Below, piece after piece: positions 38,954-48,856 of a DNA stretch of 64,000 bases. The translations under genes were made by a program, and so were the position numbers. The stretch's first letter is position 1. The number at the start of each line of letters is the position of its first letter. Origin of the DNA: Gammaproteobacteria bacterium (lineage in GTDB: Bacteria; Pseudomonadota; Gammaproteobacteria; Enterobacterales; Alteromonadaceae); assembly GCA_018222985.1 (NCBI GenBank), contig JAAEZG010000006.1, forward strand, positions 1-64,000, in the 5' to 3' direction. The notes under the pieces were generated by a model, which was given only the letters and a program-made list of their open reading frames with translations, did not search any database and had not been told where the DNA came from.

Positions 38954-40675
38954 ATGAAACGCCTGTTAGTTTCACTAATAAGTTGCGCAGCTTTAGTTAG
39001 CTGCGCACAGTTGTCAACGCCGCAACCCTATACCCTAACGGTTGCGCATATAAACGATCACCACTCTCATTTGTTGCCGATTCGTGGCACCAGTATGCGT
39101 ATTCATGGTGAAGAGGTGAAGATTGAAACCGGGGGCTTTGCCCGCGTTGCAACTCAAATTGAAGCCATACGCACAAGTAAACCTAATGTTTTGGCGCTAC
39201 ACGCGGGCGACGCTATTACCGGTACGCTTTTTTATACCTTGTTTGACGGTGCTGCCGATGCTGCCCTCATGAACCAAGTTTGTTTTGATGCATTTGAACT
39301 CGGTAATCATGAGTTTGATAGTGGTGATGCAGGCCTGAAGCGATTTTTGGATGCTTTAAGCTTAAGTGACTGCGGCACTGTGGTACTAGGTGCGAATGTT
39401 GAGCCGGAAATTGGGGTGTCGCCGTTAACGCCGAAAACCCGGTGGGACAGCTTTAAGCCATATGCTATTTATGACGTGGGTGGCGAGCGTATTGGTGTAA
39501 TAGGCATCGACATTGCGGTGAAAACCAAAAACTCATCGCAGCCAGACAAGACCACCGAGTTTGCCGATGAGTACACCACAGCGAAATACTACATTGATGA
39601 GTTGCGCCAATTAGGTATCGAAAAAATTGGCCTGCTAACCCACATTCAATATGAAAATGATTTGGCGCTAGCGGAAAAATTACCCGCCGTAGACTTTATT
39701 ATTGGTGGCGATTCGCACACCTTGTTGGGTGATTATGCTCGTTACGGTTTACCAGCCGTTGGCCCATACCCCATGACCGTGAATAACGCCGATGGTGACC
39801 AAGTTTGTGTGGCGCATGCCTGGCAGTATAGCCAGGTTGTTGGTGAGTTAGCCGTTACGTTCGACGGTGACGCCGTTGCCAATTGTGGTGGCCAGTCGCA
39901 CCTATTAATCGCCGAAGATGCACCGGCCGCGCTGGCAGATTTGCCGCAGTTTGCAGCGGTTGCTGAGCATCCGCAGATTAAACAAGAGCTGACCAATTAC
40001 CAAACCAAAATTGATGAATTAACCCAGCAAGAAATTGCTCAGGTTGAGCAACGCTTGTGTATGCGCCGTATGGGGGCACAAACTACTGAAGACTGTGGCG
40101 TAGGTCGGCATTCAGATGCGCATGCGGTGGTAGCACAAGCGTTTTTAGCAAGTACCCCACAAGCTGACTTTGCGTTACAAAATGGCGGTGGCGTGCGACG
40201 TGAAATAGCCGCTGGCGCACTTACCGTTGCCGATGTTTATAGTTTGCTACCGTTCTCGAATACCTTGGTAGAAATGCAAATTACTGGCGCAGAAGTGAAG
40301 CAAGTACTGGAGCAAGCATTGGCCTATGCCATTTCGGCAGGGGGTTCTGACGGGGCGTACCCGCACGGTGCAGGTATTCGCTTCGCAGTGGATATGACGG
40401 CGGCAGAAGGAACGCGAGTGAGTGAACTGGAAGTATGGTCAGATAATAGCTGGCATGCACTTCAACCAGCGCAAACTTACACCATGGTGACCAATAGCTT
40501 TTTGGCGGCTGGTAACGATGGCTGGGCGCTATTAGGCGATATTACCGCTGCCGGACGCAGCACCGACACCTACGTAAATTATGCACAATCGTTTGTCGAT
40601 TGGGCCCGCAAAACAACAATAATAAAACGGCCAGACGCACATAGCACCAAGCGCTATAAGTCGGCCGCGCAATGA
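38954..40675 (+). CDS. 5'-nucleotidase / UDP-sugar hydrolase lipoprotein
   Basis: This 573-residue UshA/NutA-type enzyme has a metallophosphatase domain with INDHHSH, GDAITGT, GNHEFD (117-122) and GGDSHT. The C-terminal 5'-nucleotidase domain carries NGGGVRREI and LLPFSNTLVEMQITG. The N-terminus is a lipoprotein signal with lipobox LVSC, so it is membrane-anchored in or facing the periplasm, where it releases nucleosides and phosphate from nucleotides. The GTG GTG ATG run gives three start options. The ATG at 38954, five bases after TGGAG, fits best. The next start overlaps the stop by 4 nt. Confidence 0.92.
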   Translation: MKRLLVSLISCAALVSCAQLSTPQPYTLTVAHINDHHSHLLPIRGTSMRIHGEEVKIETGGFARVATQIEAIRTSKPNVLALHAGDAITGTLFYTLFDGAADAALMNQVCFDAFELGNHEFDSGDAGLKRFLDALSLSDCGTVVLGANVEPEIGVSPLTPKTRWDSFKPYAIYDVGGERIGVIGIDIAVKTKNSSQPDKTTEFADEYTTAKYYIDELRQLGIEKIGLLTHIQYENDLALAEKLPAVDFIIGGDSHTLLGDYARYGLPAVGPYPMTVNNADGDQVCVAHAWQYSQVVGELAVTFDGDAVANCGGQSHLLIAEDAPAALADLPQFAAVAEHPQIKQELTNYQTKIDELTQQEIAQVEQRLCMRRMGAQTTEDCGVGRHSDAHAVVAQAFLASTPQADFALQNGGGVRREIAAGALTVADVYSLLPFSNTLVEMQITGAEVKQVLEQALAYAISAGGSDGAYPHGAGIRFAVDMTAAEGTRVSELEVWSDNSWHALQPAQTYTMVTNSFLAAGNDGWALLGDITAAGRSTDTYVNYAQSFVDWARKTTIIKRPDAHSTKRYKSAAQ

Positions 40676-41856
40676 CCATATTTCAAGTATCCGATAAAGC
40701 CCGTTTTGATTTAGTGGTGGTGGTGCTGGCGCTGTTAACAGCGTTCGGCCCATTGTCCATTGACATGTACCTACCTGCTTTTGGTGACATCGCACAAAGC
40801 TTTTCGACCGAGTCAAATCGCGTTGAGCTGTCGTTAACTTCGTTTTTCTTGGGTTTGTTTATTGGCCAATTGCTCTATGGCACTGCGTCGGATCGATTTG
40901 GCCGTAAGCCACCGCTGTATTTCGGCTTGGTGTTATATATTGGCACCTCCATTGCTTGCGCCTATGCGCCTAACCTTGAAAGCTTAATCGTTTTACGGTT
41001 TTTGCAAGCCATTGGCTCGTGTGCTGGTTTGGTGATCGCGCGCGCCATGGTGCGTGATTTATATACGCCGCAAGCATCGGCGCAAGTATTTAGCTTTTTA
41101 ATATTGGTTATGGGTATCGCGCCGATATTAGCGCCGTTAGCCGGTGCCTACGTAACGGCAGCCTTTGGTTGGCAGGCTATTTTTATCATTGTTGCCGCGT
41201 TGGGCGTGGCGTGTTTAGCGGTGGTGCATGTGCGCTTGCCAGAAACACGGTTACCGAATCGTAGTATTCGAATGCGCTCAAGCTTACCCATTTACTGGCA
41301 GGTGTTAAAAGACCCTAGTTTCTTGCGCTATTCACTAAGTGGCGGCATCGCTCAGTCGGGCATGTTTGCCTATATTACGGCCTCGCCGCTGGTGTTTATT
41401 GAGCACTTTGGTTTGGCGCCAACCCATTACAGTTGGCTGTTTGGCGCGAACGCCATTGGCATTATTGGTATGGCGCAATTAAATGCCTGGCTGCTGCGGC
41501 GTCGCGACTCGCGCAAAATATTAAATAAATCGTTGCCGGTGTTGGGCGTGGTTTCGGTGCTGTTGATTATTGCTGGCTGGAATAATTTCGGCTTAGTTGG
41601 CGTGCTGGTGCCATTATTTCTGTATGTAAGCACCCTTGGCATGGTGTTCCCGAATGCTATGGCTGGTGCGCTTGCTGAGCAGCAAGAACGGGCTGGTTCG
41701 GCATCGGCTGTAACGGGTAGCTTACAGTTTCTAATAGCTGGCGGAATATCGGCGCTGGTGAACGTGCTCGGTCACCAGCATCCGTTAGCAATGGTCTTCG
41801 TGATGGGCGGCTGCGGCCTCACCGCCGTAACCATTTACCGCCTGTTGAGGCGGTAG
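40672..41856 (+). CDS. Bcr/CflA family MFS drug-type exporter
   Basis: This 394-residue protein has twelve predicted membrane helices and the Bcr/CflA signature FGPLSIDMYLPAF in TM1. The MFS loop motif GTASDRFGRKP lies between TM2 and TM3, and RFLQAIGSCAGLVIARAMVRD follows. Known members export bicyclomycin, chloramphenicol, sulfonamides or cysteine. Translational coupling (ATGA) to the 5'-nucleotidase is unusual for this family. The last codons lie in a hairpin and the stop is part of a second one. Confidence 0.92.
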   Translation: MTIFQVSDKARFDLVVVVLALLTAFGPLSIDMYLPAFGDIAQSFSTESNRVELSLTSFFLGLFIGQLLYGTASDRFGRKPPLYFGLVLYIGTSIACAYAPNLESLIVLRFLQAIGSCAGLVIARAMVRDLYTPQASAQVFSFLILVMGIAPILAPLAGAYVTAAFGWQAIFIIVAALGVACLAVVHVRLPETRLPNRSIRMRSSLPIYWQVLKDPSFLRYSLSGGIAQSGMFAYITASPLVFIEHFGLAPTHYSWLFGANAIGIIGMAQLNAWLLRRRDSRKILNKSLPVLGVVSVLLIIAGWNNFGLVGVLVPLFLYVSTLGMVFPNAMAGALAEQQERAGSASAVTGSLQFLIAGGISALVNVLGHQHPLAMVFVMGGCGLTAVTIYRLLRR

Positions 41857-41878
41857 GTATTGCGAATACGCAATACCT
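41837..41878. terminator. two back-to-back hairpins at a convergent gene junction
   Basis: The first hairpin has arms ACCGCCT (41837-41843) and AGGCGGT (41848-41854). The second begins on the next base with arms AGGTATTGCG (41855-41864) and CGCAATACCT (41869-41878). They cover the last codons and stop of the exporter and lie just before the convergent AbgT stop. No T tract follows, so they may act as a bidirectional block or a 3'-end protector and not as a classic terminator. Confidence 0.55.
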
Positions 41879-41906
41879 GTAGCCCGGTATTTTCCGTAAG
41901 GTAACG

Positions 41907-43466
41907 CTACGGGTTGTAATAAGTCGGGGTGTTAATACCGACTGGCATGTCGAGGCCGAATACCCATAAGAAGAACAATGCCGACCAACCAAGCAAGAAC
42001 ATGATGGTATACGGCAACATCATGGCTATCATGGTTCCAATACCGGTGTCTTTCTTGTAGCGCACCGCCACCGCAAGTATTAAGCCAAAGTAACTCATCA
42101 TTGGGGTAATAATATTGGTCACCGAGTCACCAATACGGTAGGCCGCTTGAATAACCTCAGGTGCGTAGCCGATAAGCATCAGCATAGGTACGAAAATAGG
42201 TGCGGTAATTGCCCACTGCGCTGACGCGGAGCCGAGCATGAGGTTTACAAACGCACACATTAAAATAAACAGTACAAATACCGCAGGCCCAGTTAAACCG
42301 GCTTCTTGCAAGAAGGTAGCGCCTTTAATGGCTAAAATACTGCCGAAGTTTGTCCAACCGAAAAATGCCACAAACTGCGCCGCAAAGAACACCAGCACAA
42401 TGTACATACCCATGGTGCTCATGCTTTCCGACATGGCATCAATAACATCGCGGTCGCTGCGCATCACCTTAGTAATGCGGCCATAAACGTAGCCAGGAAT
42501 AGCAAAGGTAATAAAGATAAAGGCGACAATGCCCTTCAAAAATGGTGAACCAGCTACTTCACCGGTTTCAGGATTACGCAAAATTCCCCATTCAGGAACA
42601 ATGGTCAACGCCAATAATGCACCTAATACCAAGAAGCTTAAGCCGGCGCCAATAAGGCCTTTTTTCTCAATGGCCGACAAGGACTCAATTTTTTGCTCGT
42701 TTAAATTAATCGACGCTTCTTTGGGGTCGTATTTACCAAGTTTTGGTTCAACAATTTTCTCGGTTACAAAAGTGCCCATAATGGCAATTAAGAACGTTGA
42801 AATCATCATGAAATACCAGTTAGCTTCAGGGCCAACATAGTATTCTGGGTCGATAAGGTTTGCCGCTTTGGTGGTAATACCGGCCAATAACGGGTCTACG
42901 GTACCAATCAAGAGGTTCGCGCTATAGCCGGCAGAAACGCCCGAGAACGCCGCAGCAAGACCGGCCAAAGGGTGACGGCCCAAAGAGTGGAATATCATGG
43001 CGGCCAGCGGCACTAAAACCACGTAGCCAAGTTCAGCTGCAGTATTGGAAACTACGCCAGCAAACACCACTGCAACAGTAACCGCACGAGGGTGCGCATT
43101 CATAACCAAGCCGCGCATGGCTGCAGAAAGCATTCCTGAACGCTCTGCAATACCAACACCTAGCAACGCAACGAGTACGGTACCAAGCGGCGTAAAGCCA
43201 GTGAAGTTAGTGACCAAGCCGGTGACAATACGTTGCAAGCCCTCGGCATTGAATAAGCTAACAACTTCAATTAACTCGCCGCCTGGGCGCGGGTCTTGAG
43301 CGCTTAAGCCAAAATAGCTGGCAACCCCGCTAAGCACCACAACAGCTATTGCGAATAGGGCAAATAGAGTAATGGGGTGAGGAAGTAAGTTGCCGAGCCA
43401 TTCGACAGTATCTAGAAAGCGCGTAAAAGCGCCGCGTTTTTCGGTGGCTGATGAGGCTTGCGTCAT
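41907..43466 (-). CDS. AbgT family transporter (second copy)
   Basis: This 519-residue paralogue of the other AbgT protein here shares GFTPLGTVLVALLGVGIAERSGM, the SASAQWAITAPIFVPMLM block and YRIGDSVTNIITPMMSYF. It differs at the N-terminus (MTQASSATEKRGAF) and in the linker around residue 250, where charged residues form a cytoplasmic loop. The substrate is probably p-aminobenzoyl-glutamate, a dipeptide or a sulfonamide-like compound; this cannot be decided from sequence. The ribosome site CAGGA stands five bases before the ATG. It is monocistronic. Confidence 0.93.
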   Translation of the reverse strand: MTQASSATEKRGAFTRFLDTVEWLGNLLPHPITLFALFAIAVVVLSGVASYFGLSAQDPRPGGELIEVVSLFNAEGLQRIVTGLVTNFTGFTPLGTVLVALLGVGIAERSGMLSAAMRGLVMNAHPRAVTVAVVFAGVVSNTAAELGYVVLVPLAAMIFHSLGRHPLAGLAAAFSGVSAGYSANLLIGTVDPLLAGITTKAANLIDPEYYVGPEANWYFMMISTFLIAIMGTFVTEKIVEPKLGKYDPKEASINLNEQKIESLSAIEKKGLIGAGLSFLVLGALLALTIVPEWGILRNPETGEVAGSPFLKGIVAFIFITFAIPGYVYGRITKVMRSDRDVIDAMSESMSTMGMYIVLVFFAAQFVAFFGWTNFGSILAIKGATFLQEAGLTGPAVFVLFILMCAFVNLMLGSASAQWAITAPIFVPMLMLIGYAPEVIQAAYRIGDSVTNIITPMMSYFGLILAVAVRYKKDTGIGTMIAMMLPYTIMFLLGWSALFFLWVFGLDMPVGINTPTYYNP

Positions 43467-43535
43467 GCAGTTCCTGCTCCTGTTTTCCGACTTTTAGTTA
43501 TTTTATTGAATTCGAATTAGCGCCGAATTGTACAC

Positions 43536-43567
43536 ATAAAAAAGGCCAATCGCGAGGATTGGCCTTG
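43536..43567 (-). terminator. terminator of fadE
   Basis: Read on the minus strand, the perfect 10-bp arms AAGGCCAATC and GATTGGCCTT close a 5-nt loop and run into six T residues, about 32 nt after the fadE stop. It separates fadE from the AbgT gene. Confidence 0.9.
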
Positions 43568-43598
43568 TCAAATATGGAACCTGTGCGGTAACTAGCGC

Positions 43599-46058
43599 TT
43601 AGGCAGCGTTATTTTGCTTACCAGCGGCGGCTAAAGCGACGTCACGGGCATGCTTACCAGCAATGAGGTCTTCATGGGCAAAGTCATCGACGTTAATGAC
43701 TTTCAAGCGACCTTGTTCCGCGCGTTGTAGCAACGCCACTTCGTCGTCACTAAGCACGCCAAGTTCTTTACCTTTCTCGGCCACTTTGTCCAAGAACATG
43801 AATGGCATGCGGCGGTCGTTGGCTGCTTTACGCACACGGTCGAACAATGGCTCGGCGGCAATAATGTCACGCAAGGTTTGCTCAAGGTAACCAAACTGAC
43901 CTTCCGGCGCCAAGAATTGACCTTGACCTAAACGTTCACGGCTAGCATTTGGTGTCAGCAATATTTTCGCGACCTTGCTATCTAAACGATCAGAAGGGCG
44001 TTTAACGATGCGGCCAAACGGATACATAATGGCTTTCATGGTTGTACCCACGGCACCAAAGTTATCCAACAACGCCAATTGGCTTTCTTGCAATTTGTAC
44101 AAGGTGTCTTGCAACGCCCAGTGCATTAAAGGTAAGTCGTCTTTTTGACGGCCTTCGTCTTCAAAGCGCTTCAACGTGGCAGAAGCAATAAACAAGTAGC
44201 TCAACATGTCGCCTAAGCGCGCTGAAATACGTTGTTTACGTTTTAATGAACCACCTAACACGCCCATGGCAACGTCAGATAACAACGCCAAGTTGGCACT
44301 AAAGCGGTTCATTTGCTTGTAGTATTTCGCCGTGCTGTCGCTGTAAGGCGAGCTGGTGAAGCGCCAGAAGCCTAAGCCAAGCACCAATGAACGTACAAAG
44401 TTGCTCATGCCGAAACCAATATGGCCCCAAATGGCTTTATCAAAGCGCACCAAGCCTTCTTTGTTGGTTTCTGCTGACGCCAACATTTCTTCCAATACAT
44501 ATGGATGACAGCGAATTGCACCTTGACCGTAGATCATTAAGTTACGGGTTAAAATGTTCGCGCCTTCTACGGTAATGGCTACTGGTATGCCTTGGTAACC
44601 GCGGCCTAAATAGTTGTTCGGGCCTAAGCAAATACCTTTACCGCCATGAATGTCCATGGCGTCATCCATACAGGCACGTAGTTTCTCGGTCATGTGGTAC
44701 TTGGCGATAGCTGAAATAACCGATGGCTTTTCACCTAAATCAATACCTTTGGTTGAGAAGCTGGTCACTGCGTCCATCAAGTAAGCATTACCACCAATAC
44801 GCGCCATGGCTTCTTGCACGCCTTCCATTTTACCCACTGGTAGGCGGAACTGACGGCGAATATAGGCATAAGCACCGGTTGCCAGCGCGATAGACTTCAC
44901 ACCACCGGCACTGTTTGAAGGTAGCGTAATTGCACGACCAACCGACAAGCATTCAACCAGCATACGCCAGCCTTTACCGGCCATTTCTGGGCCGCCAATA
45001 ATGTAGTCTAATGGAACGAACACATCTTTACCGCGCACTGGGCCATTTTGGAACGGTACATTTAATGGCAAGTGGCGGCGACCGGTTTCAACACCCTTGG
45101 TGTCATGCGGAATTAATGCCGCAGTAATACCGAGTTCTTCTTTGTCGCCCAACAGTTTGTCAGGGTCAGACAATTTAAAGGCTAAGCCAAGCACAGTAGC
45201 TACTGGCGCTAAGGTGATATAGCGCTTATTAAAGTTTAAGCGAATACCGACAATTTCTTTGCCTTCCCATTCGCCTTTGCACACCACGCCTGTGTCTGGA
45301 ATTGAACCAGCATCTGAACCTGCTTCTGGGCTAGTTAATGCAAAACATGGAATTTCTTGGCCATTCGCTAAGCGCGGCAAGTAATAGTCTTTCTGTTCTT
45401 TGGTACCGTAGTGTTGCAATAACTCGCCTGGGCCTAGTGAGTTTGGTACACCCACGGTAGAGGCCAAAATAGTGCTCACGCCGGCAAGTTTCTGTAGTAC
45501 ACGCGACTGTGCATAGGCCGAGAACTCTAAACCGCCATATTCTTTTTTGATGATCATGGCGAAGAACTTGTGGTCTTTTAAGTACTGCCACACGTGCTCA
45601 GGCATGTCTGCCAGCTCGTGCGTTGCTTCCCAGTCGTTCATCATTTTGCAAATTTCTTCACATGGGCCTTCTAAGAACGCTTTTTCTTCGTCACTTAGTT
45701 CTGGCTTTTGAATGCTGTGAAGTTTCTTCCAAGCTGGGGCGCCACGGAATAGCTCGCCTTCCCACCAAGTGGTACCGGCATCAATCGCGTCTTTTTCAGT
45801 TTCTGAAATTTCTGGCATGACCTTGCGGTACATACCTAGCAGCGCTTTTGACAACACGCCACGACGAAATGGAGCAAGGTTGAACGGAATTAACACAATG
45901 GCTAACAACGTCCACAGTACAGGGCCGACAATGTCGAACCAACTGCCAATTGCAAACATACCCACAAGGCCGATGCTAGTCACTAGCAACGAACTGCGGA
46001 AGTACAAAAAACCACCCAATACAAGAAGGGTAGCAACAACCCATAAGGCAATGCTCAT
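43599..46058 (-). CDS. fadE: FadE-type acyl-CoA dehydrogenase
   Basis: This 819-residue enzyme matches E. coli FadE (814 residues). It has two N-terminal hydrophobic segments (about 1-45), an acyl-CoA dehydrogenase core (about 80-500) with [20 protein letters not shown] and [12 protein letters not shown], and a DUF1974-type C-terminal domain. It performs the first, FAD-dependent oxidation step of fatty acid beta-oxidation and passes electrons on through ETF. The ATG at 46058 follows GGAG and gives the family N-terminus; the frame runs 25 codons further upstream but crosses the FadR-like site. A terminator follows, so it is a single-gene unit. Confidence 0.95.
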   Translation of the reverse strand: MSIALWVVATLLVLGGFLYFRSSLLVTSIGLVGMFAIGSWFDIVGPVLWTLLAIVLIPFNLAPFRRGVLSKALLGMYRKVMPEISETEKDAIDAGTTWWEGELFRGAPAWKKLHSIQKPELSDEEKAFLEGPCEEICKMMNDWEATHELADMPEHVWQYLKDHKFFAMIIKKEYGGLEFSAYAQSRVLQKLAGVSTILASTVGVPNSLGPGELLQHYGTKEQKDYYLPRLANGQEIPCFALTSPEAGSDAGSIPDTGVVCKGEWEGKEIVGIRLNFNKRYITLAPVATVLGLAFKLSDPDKLLGDKEELGITAALIPHDTKGVETGRRHLPLNVPFQNGPVRGKDVFVPLDYIIGGPEMAGKGWRMLVECLSVGRAITLPSNSAGGVKSIALATGAYAYIRRQFRLPVGKMEGVQEAMARIGGNAYLMDAVTSFSTKGIDLGEKPSVISAIAKYHMTEKLRACMDDAMDIHGGKGICLGPNNYLGRGYQGIPVAITVEGANILTRNLMIYGQGAIRCHPYVLEEMLASAETNKEGLVRFDKAIWGHIGFGMSNFVRSLVLGLGFWRFTSSPYSDSTAKYYKQMNRFSANLALLSDVAMGVLGGSLKRKQRISARLGDMLSYLFIASATLKRFEDEGRQKDDLPLMHWALQDTLYKLQESQLALLDNFGAVGTTMKAIMYPFGRIVKRPSDRLDSKVAKILLTPNASRERLGQGQFLAPEGQFGYLEQTLRDIIAAEPLFDRVRKAANDRRMPFMFLDKVAEKGKELGVLSDDEVALLQRAEQGRLKVINVDDFAHEDLIAGKHARDVALAAAGKQNNAA

Positions 46059-46081
46059 GTTATCTAACTCCGTTGTTCTTT

Positions 46082-46098
46082 TTAGAGGTCTGACCAGT
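46082..46098 (-). promoter_or_regulatory. FadR-like operator upstream of fadE
   Basis: Read towards fadE, the sequence is ACTGGTCAGACCTCTAA. This agrees closely with the FadR consensus, in which AACTGGTC.GACCTGTT-like sequence surrounds TGGTC-N-GACC. It ends 23 bp before the fadE start. FadR represses beta-oxidation genes until long-chain acyl-CoA releases it. A second partial half-site (TGGTCTAATC, 46152-46161) lies further upstream. Confidence 0.7.
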
Positions 46099-46289
46099 AC
46101 GTTGAGGGTAGTCGTTTTGATCACTTTTTTCAAGAGGAAACCGCGAGTGATAGTGGTCTAATCGGTAAATAATTCTAAACTTTGCTAAATTTGTGCGGTC
46201 TGAAAATAGAGAATTTTACTTGCGCGATATTTGTAGAGTAGCTGTGTAAGCGCTGCACACTCGTCGTGCAATCAACGAAGGTATGAATT

Positions 46290-47042
46290 ATGACGTTTTG
46301 GCGAACAATAAACACGCAAGCCGGTATGCTAAGAGTAATGCTCACCGGTGCCTTGTTCAGCGCTAGTTTTACTGCCTCGGCTATGGTGAATGAGCCGAGT
46401 TCTGCAGTGTTAACGCCATACGAAGCGCGCTACGAAGTGCTGCGCGGTGGCAGCAACTACGGCGAAGCCGTTCGCAGTTTGTCGGTTACCGACGGTGTTT
46501 ATAAGCTATATACCGAAACTGAGATCTCACTGCTATTTCTATCCGACAGGCGTCGGTTTTGGTCTGAGTTTGTGCTTGAAAATGGCCGTATTCAAACTCA
46601 AACGTTTGCCTATAAACGCTCAGGCACTGGGCGCGATAAAGGTTTTAGCGGCATATTTGATTGGCAACAAAAGCAATTGGTCAATCGCAACACAACGCAA
46701 CCGGTGGCGGTAAATATTGTGCAATACAGCATGGATGAAGCAGCCAATGTGGAGCAATTGCGTTTAGATGTGCAAAACCAAGCACAAACTGATTTTGTCT
46801 ATAACGTGATTGATGAAAAAGGCCAGGCCGATGAGCTGCGTTTTCAGCGCGTGGGCGAAGAGGTGCTGACGTTACCTTATGGCGAAATAACTGCGGTGAA
46901 AGTTGCGCGTGTACGCGAAAACTCGCGCCGAGAAACAGATTATTGGTTTGCCCCAGAACTCGGATATGTGTTGGTTAAAATGGCTCAACGTGAAGATGGC
47001 GATGAGGTTGCCACGTTGCAGTTAAGCCATATTGAGCAATAA
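46290..47042 (+). CDS. DUF3108 domain secreted protein
   Basis: This 250-residue protein has an N-terminal signal sequence (hydrophobic segment MLTGALFSASFTASAM, cut about residue 32). The DUF3108 region begins YEARYEVLRGGSNYGEAVRSL and ends with an ELGYVLVKM strand near the C-terminus. The family is periplasmic or outer-membrane associated and of unknown function, and DUF3108 genes are often found beside purN/purM. Here it is convergent with purN, with only 2 nt between the two stops. The ATG at 46290 has AAGG upstream; in-frame ATGs at 46326 and 46335 are possible alternatives. Confidence 0.85.
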   Translation: MTFWRTINTQAGMLRVMLTGALFSASFTASAMVNEPSSAVLTPYEARYEVLRGGSNYGEAVRSLSVTDGVYKLYTETEISLLFLSDRRRFWSEFVLENGRIQTQTFAYKRSGTGRDKGFSGIFDWQQKQLVNRNTTQPVAVNIVQYSMDEAANVEQLRLDVQNQAQTDFVYNVIDEKGQADELRFQRVGEEVLTLPYGEITAVKVARVRENSRRETDYWFAPELGYVLVKMAQREDGDEVATLQLSHIEQ

Positions 47043-47044
47043 CC

Positions 47045-47683
47045 TTAGTCGTCGGCGTAGCCGGCGGCTCCGAGTAATTGGCCATCAAGCTCGGCACCTT
47101 GGTTGGTTAAACGCAGGCGGTCTGCGCAAAACCACTGTACGACCAGCGGGTAAATCGCATGTTCTTGCGTATGCACACGGGCCTGCAAGTCGGCCGCGGT
47201 GTCTCCTGCAAATACAGGCACCGTGGCTTGCAGTATAACCGGCCCGCCATCAAGCTCTTCGGTAACAAAGTGAACACTTACCCCGTGCTCAGAATCGCCC
47301 GCGTCTAACGCCCGTTGGTGGGTGTTAATGCCTTTATATTTAGGTAACAACGACGGATGAATATTGAGCATGCGGCCGTGATAATGGCGAGTGAAATCAG
47401 CCGTTAAAATGCGCATAAAGCCCGCTAACACAACTAAATCTGGCTGAAAGCTATCAACCAGTTGCTGTAGCTTAAGGTCATAGGCTTCACGCGTGGCAAA
47501 GTCTTTGTGTGAAAGTACCGCTGTTGCGACGCCCGCATTGGCGGCTTTTTCTAAGCCGCCAACACCTGCTTTATTACTTATAACGGCCACCACATTGCCC
47601 GCAACTTTACCAGCTTGGCAGGCATCAATAATGGCCTGCATATTGGTGCCAGAGCCACTAATTAAAACAACAATGCGCTTCAT
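47045..47683 (-). CDS. purN: phosphoribosylglycinamide formyltransferase
   Basis: This 212-residue PurN has the N-terminal [14 protein letters not shown], the catalytic region with [30 protein letters not shown] (Asn, His) and the [15 protein letters not shown] block with the catalytic Asp. It transfers a formyl group from 10-formyl-THF to GAR, the third step of purine synthesis. Its start overlaps the purM stop by 4 nt, giving the usual purMN operon, and its stop nearly touches the convergent DUF3108 gene. Confidence 0.97.
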   Translation of the reverse strand: MKRIVVLISGSGTNMQAIIDACQAGKVAGNVVAVISNKAGVGGLEKAANAGVATAVLSHKDFATREAYDLKLQQLVDSFQPDLVVLAGFMRILTADFTRHYHGRMLNIHPSLLPKYKGINTHQRALDAGDSEHGVSVHFVTEELDGGPVILQATVPVFAGDTAADLQARVHTQEHAIYPLVVQWFCADRLRLTNQGAELDGQLLGAAGYADD

Positions 47684-48726
47684 GAATGAATTTCAACCTG
47701 AGCTTCGTCACCGCTACGTGCTGCAACTGAGCCAATAACCCAAGCGTCTTCGCCATGCTCACGCAACAAGGCTACGGCTTGCTCAGCTTGTGCTTGCGGC
47801 AGCGCCATAATTAAGCCCACGCCACAGTTAAAGGTACGGTACATTTCTTTGGTGGTGACGTTGCCGTTGTGTTGCAACCAGTTAAATACCAATGGCCATT
47901 CCCAGCTGCTGTCGTCAATAACTGCTTTGGCTGACTCAGGCAGTACGCGCGGAATGTTTTCCCAGAAGCCGCCACCGGTAATATGTGAAATGGCATGAAC
48001 GTCTGTTTGTTCAAGCAAAGCCAGTACCGACTTCACGTAAATCTTGGTCGGGGCTAACAAATGCTCAGCTAACGGCTTGCCGTCAAGCATTTCTTCGGTT
48101 GGGTTGACGCCGCTTACTTCAAGAATTTTGCGCACCAATGAATAACCATTTGAATGCGGGCCCGATGAAGCCAACGCAACTAATGCGTCACCCGGGGCAA
48201 CTTTGCTGCCATCAATAATTTGTTCTTTTTCAACCACGCCCACACAAAAGCCTGCAATGTCGTAGTCGCCGTGTTCGTACATGCCTGGCATTTCTGCGGT
48301 TTCGCCGCCAATAAGCGCACAACCCGCTTGCACACAGCCTTCGCCAATACCAGTCACCACGTCAGCCGCGACATCAACGTCAAGCTTGCCGGTGGCATAA
48401 TAGTCGAGGAAAAATAACGGTTCTGCGCCTTGCACTATGAGGTCGTTCACGCACATGGCAACTAAGTCGATGCCCACGGTGTCGTGTTTTTTCAGGTCAA
48501 TGGCTAAGCGCAACTTGGTACCTACGCCGTCGGTGCCAGAAACCAATACCGGTTGTTTGTATTTGGTTGGCAGCTCACAAAGCGCACCAAAACCACCAAT
48601 GCTGCCCATCACTTCCGGACGTTTTGTCCGCTTGGTTACACCTTTAATGCGATCAACGAGGGCATTGCCTGCGTCAATGTCTACACCAGCGTCTTTATAG
48701 CTTAATGAAGGTTTTTCAGTACTCAC
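47680..48726 (-). CDS. purM: phosphoribosylformylglycinamidine cyclo-ligase
   Basis: This 348-residue protein is very similar to E. coli PurM (345). It has [18 protein letters not shown], the [14 protein letters not shown] metal/ATP region, [11 protein letters not shown] and [16 protein letters not shown]. It closes the imidazole ring of AIR in purine synthesis. The frame runs 37 codons further upstream. The GTG at 48726 with AGGA seven bases before it gives the family start, so I take it. No clean PurR box is visible upstream. Confidence 0.96.
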   Translation of the reverse strand: MSTEKPSLSYKDAGVDIDAGNALVDRIKGVTKRTKRPEVMGSIGGFGALCELPTKYKQPVLVSGTDGVGTKLRLAIDLKKHDTVGIDLVAMCVNDLIVQGAEPLFFLDYYATGKLDVDVAADVVTGIGEGCVQAGCALIGGETAEMPGMYEHGDYDIAGFCVGVVEKEQIIDGSKVAPGDALVALASSGPHSNGYSLVRKILEVSGVNPTEEMLDGKPLAEHLLAPTKIYVKSVLALLEQTDVHAISHITGGGFWENIPRVLPESAKAVIDDSSWEWPLVFNWLQHNGNVTTKEMYRTFNCGVGLIMALPQAQAEQAVALLREHGEDAWVIGSVAARSGDEAQVEIHS

Positions 48727-48856
48727 GGAAGGATCCTCGGCTAGGGCAAAAAATTTGCGCGCTAGTTTATCACTTTCATGTGCACGGTGCGACAGGGTTG
48801 GCGTATAATAATCACTCATTTTACTTTTCGCGTGCACAGCACGCTTCGGTCATGTC

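Noticed and set aside
48742-48762. PurR-box-like repeat upstream of purM
   Set aside because: The GCAAA and TTTGC halves are spaced one base too far apart for the PurR consensus and the outer bases do not match.
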